Assembly (NCBI RefSeq): GCF_937903345.1
Contig: NZ_CALCZQ010000033.1
Location: 1-7,169 of the forward strand
Direction of reading: 5' to 3'
Length of the DNA: 7,169 nt
Source: an uncultured Emticicia sp.
Lineage (GTDB): Bacteria > Bacteroidota > Bacteroidia > Cytophagales > Spirosomataceae
The notes beneath the pieces are model-generated. The model ran no database searches, was not told where the DNA came from, and was given only the letters and a program-made list of their open reading frames with translations. Below are positions 6,153 to 7,169 of this stretch, piece by piece (within the stretch, counting starts at the first letter, position 1; every line of letters starts with the position of its first letter). The translations under genes and the position numbers were made by a program.

Positions 6153-7040
6153 CTATCGTTTAAGGCTCTCAGTTAATATTTTGTGTATATTAACCATATC
6201 ATAATCATTTTCATGATTTCTATAAATGATTTTTTTACTTAAAATATCTATTAAAAATACTTCAGGGATAGCTACAATTCCATAAGAATTGGTTATTTCA
6301 TTGTTATCAAAAATATGTATCCAATTTATTTGATACCTTTTAATTGCCTTTGTTAAATCTAAAAGTTGATTATCCCAACTAACTGATACAATTTCTAATT
6401 CATCGTTTGAGTAAAGCTTTCTTAATTCTTTTATATATGTTAACTCTTTTATACATGGTCCACACCATGATGCCCAAAAAGTAAGCAGAACATATTTACT
6501 TTGGCATTTACTTAATGAAAAAATTTTTCCTGTAATATCATTGGCTATGAAATCAATATAATTGTTATTAATACTAAGTCTTCTTCCGTTTAGGTATTTA
6601 ATAATCTCGTTACCTTCAAAACTTTTTTTTAAACTATCAGAAAAAATTGTATTATATGTTTTTATTAATGAATCTGGGTTTGCGTCCATATCTGTAATGA
6701 TTCTATTTCTAAAAAGCCAAAATGAATAATACAAATCACCATTGGTACTGACAAATTCGATAATTTTCTTATTCCTAACTTTAGCTTTTTCAAAAGCAAT
6801 CTGTACTAATGAATCATTCATATTTCCCCTAATCTTTTGAAGAAAATCAAAAAAATCCTTCTCTTCTAATGCATAAAATTTATTTAACTTTTCCTGCCCC
6901 ATACTATTTAGAGAGTATGCGTTTTTTAATTTGAAGTTTTTTAAAGGACTTTGAGTAGAATCTTTGTCGGGTGAAAAGCGAATAGAAGCAGATTTATCAG
7001 TAACCCAAAATGCATTGTTAAATCCAGTCGTGCCTTTCAT
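6153..7040 (-). CDS. TlpA-like thioredoxin protein, paralogue, 5' part interrupted by in-frame TGA
   Basis: The open frame from the ATG at 7038-7040 gives 295 residues, but this is not the native start. The same frame continues upstream, encoding KNNTVVISEIYYSKYATIYVDY, which aligns with the DUF4369-like domain of the paralogue at 4559-5671, up to a TGA at 7140-7142; beyond it KKIKFQYDN continues to the window edge. In the paralogue that stop position is Gly (YDNGKDE against YDN-stop-KER), so a GGA-to-TGA change is the simplest explanation. The remaining part has the helical region (40-150) and a complete thioredoxin domain (about 158-295): FWASWCGPC with Cys193 and Cys196, and cis-Pro259 in AIPEVFLID. 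The signal peptide would lie beyond the window. A protein restarted at 7040 would not be secreted. It lies upstream of the peptide and repeat C on the same strand. Confidence 0.8.
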   Translation of the reverse strand: MKGTTGFNNAFWVTDKSASIRFSPDKDSTQSPLKNFKLKNAYSLNSMGQEKLNKFYALEEKDFFDFLQKIRGNMNDSLVQIAFEKAKVRNKKIIEFVSTNGDLYYSFWLFRNRIITDMDANPDSLIKTYNTIFSDSLKKSFEGNEIIKYLNGRRLSINNNYIDFIANDITGKIFSLSKCQSKYVLLTFWASWCGPCIKELTYIKELRKLYSNDELEIVSVSWDNQLLDLTKAIKRYQINWIHIFDNNEITNSYGIVAIPEVFLIDILSKKIIYRNHENDYDMVNIHKILTESLKR

Positions 7041-7169
7041 GTAATCAACATAAATTGTAGCATACTTTGAATAATAAATTTCAGAAATTACTACTGTATT
7101 ATTTTTGAACGTGGGTTTTAAATTACCATATCTTTCTTTTCAATTATCGTACTGAAATTTTATTTTTTT

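Noticed and set aside
684..7142. Alternative genetic code or stop-codon recoding to explain the in-frame TAA and TGA
   Set aside because: The two premature stops use different codons, TAA and TGA also serve as ordinary terminal stops in this window, and no recoding signal is visible.
1..7169. CRISPR array, tRNA or rRNA genes
   Set aside because: No regularly spaced short repeats, cloverleaf structures or rRNA-like conserved stretches were recognised. The repeats present are few and irregularly spaced.

Overview
AT-rich DNA that reads as a Bacteroidota chromosome. The grounds are several secreted TlpA-type thioredoxin proteins with N-terminal beta-rich (DUF4369-like) domains, a short peptide with a Bacteroidota-style double-glycine leader, and A-rich rather than Shine-Dalgarno-type sequence upstream of starts. 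Genus cannot be fixed from the window. All supported genes lie on the minus strand, so transcription runs from high to low coordinates.

Layout in transcription order. (1) 7169-6153: secreted TlpA-like thioredoxin protein entering from outside the window, with an in-frame TGA at 7140-7142. (2) 6072-5978: copy C of a dispersed intergenic repeat. (3) 5980-5768: small Cys-rich peptide, double-glycine leader plus a six-cysteine core, with no ATG before the leader. (4) 5758-5716: perfect 15-bp stem-loop. (5) 5671-4559: the one complete TlpA-like protein, a close paralogue of (1). (6) 4481-3519: secreted DUF6624-like protein. (7) 3518-2659: 860 bp without an intact gene, holding repeat copy B, a 34-bp imperfect direct repeat, a palindrome and a start-less open frame. 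(8) 2658-1948: DUF4369-like gene whose 3' end is overwritten by repeat copy A. (9) 1980-1740: repeat copy A, partly duplicated in tandem. (10) 1706-684 and 677-99: the two halves of one TlpA-family lipoprotein gene, split by a single in-frame TAA.

The coherent reading is a secreted-peptide (RiPP or bacteriocin-like) island. A disulfide-capable peptide sits between two paralogous periplasmic thioredoxin-fold proteins, with further members of the same family downstream. Much of it appears to be decaying or rearranging: two premature stops, one repeat-truncated gene and one peptide gene whose start codon is missing next to a repeat. No peptidase-containing ABC exporter or modification enzyme is visible in the window, so the biosynthetic assignment is inference.
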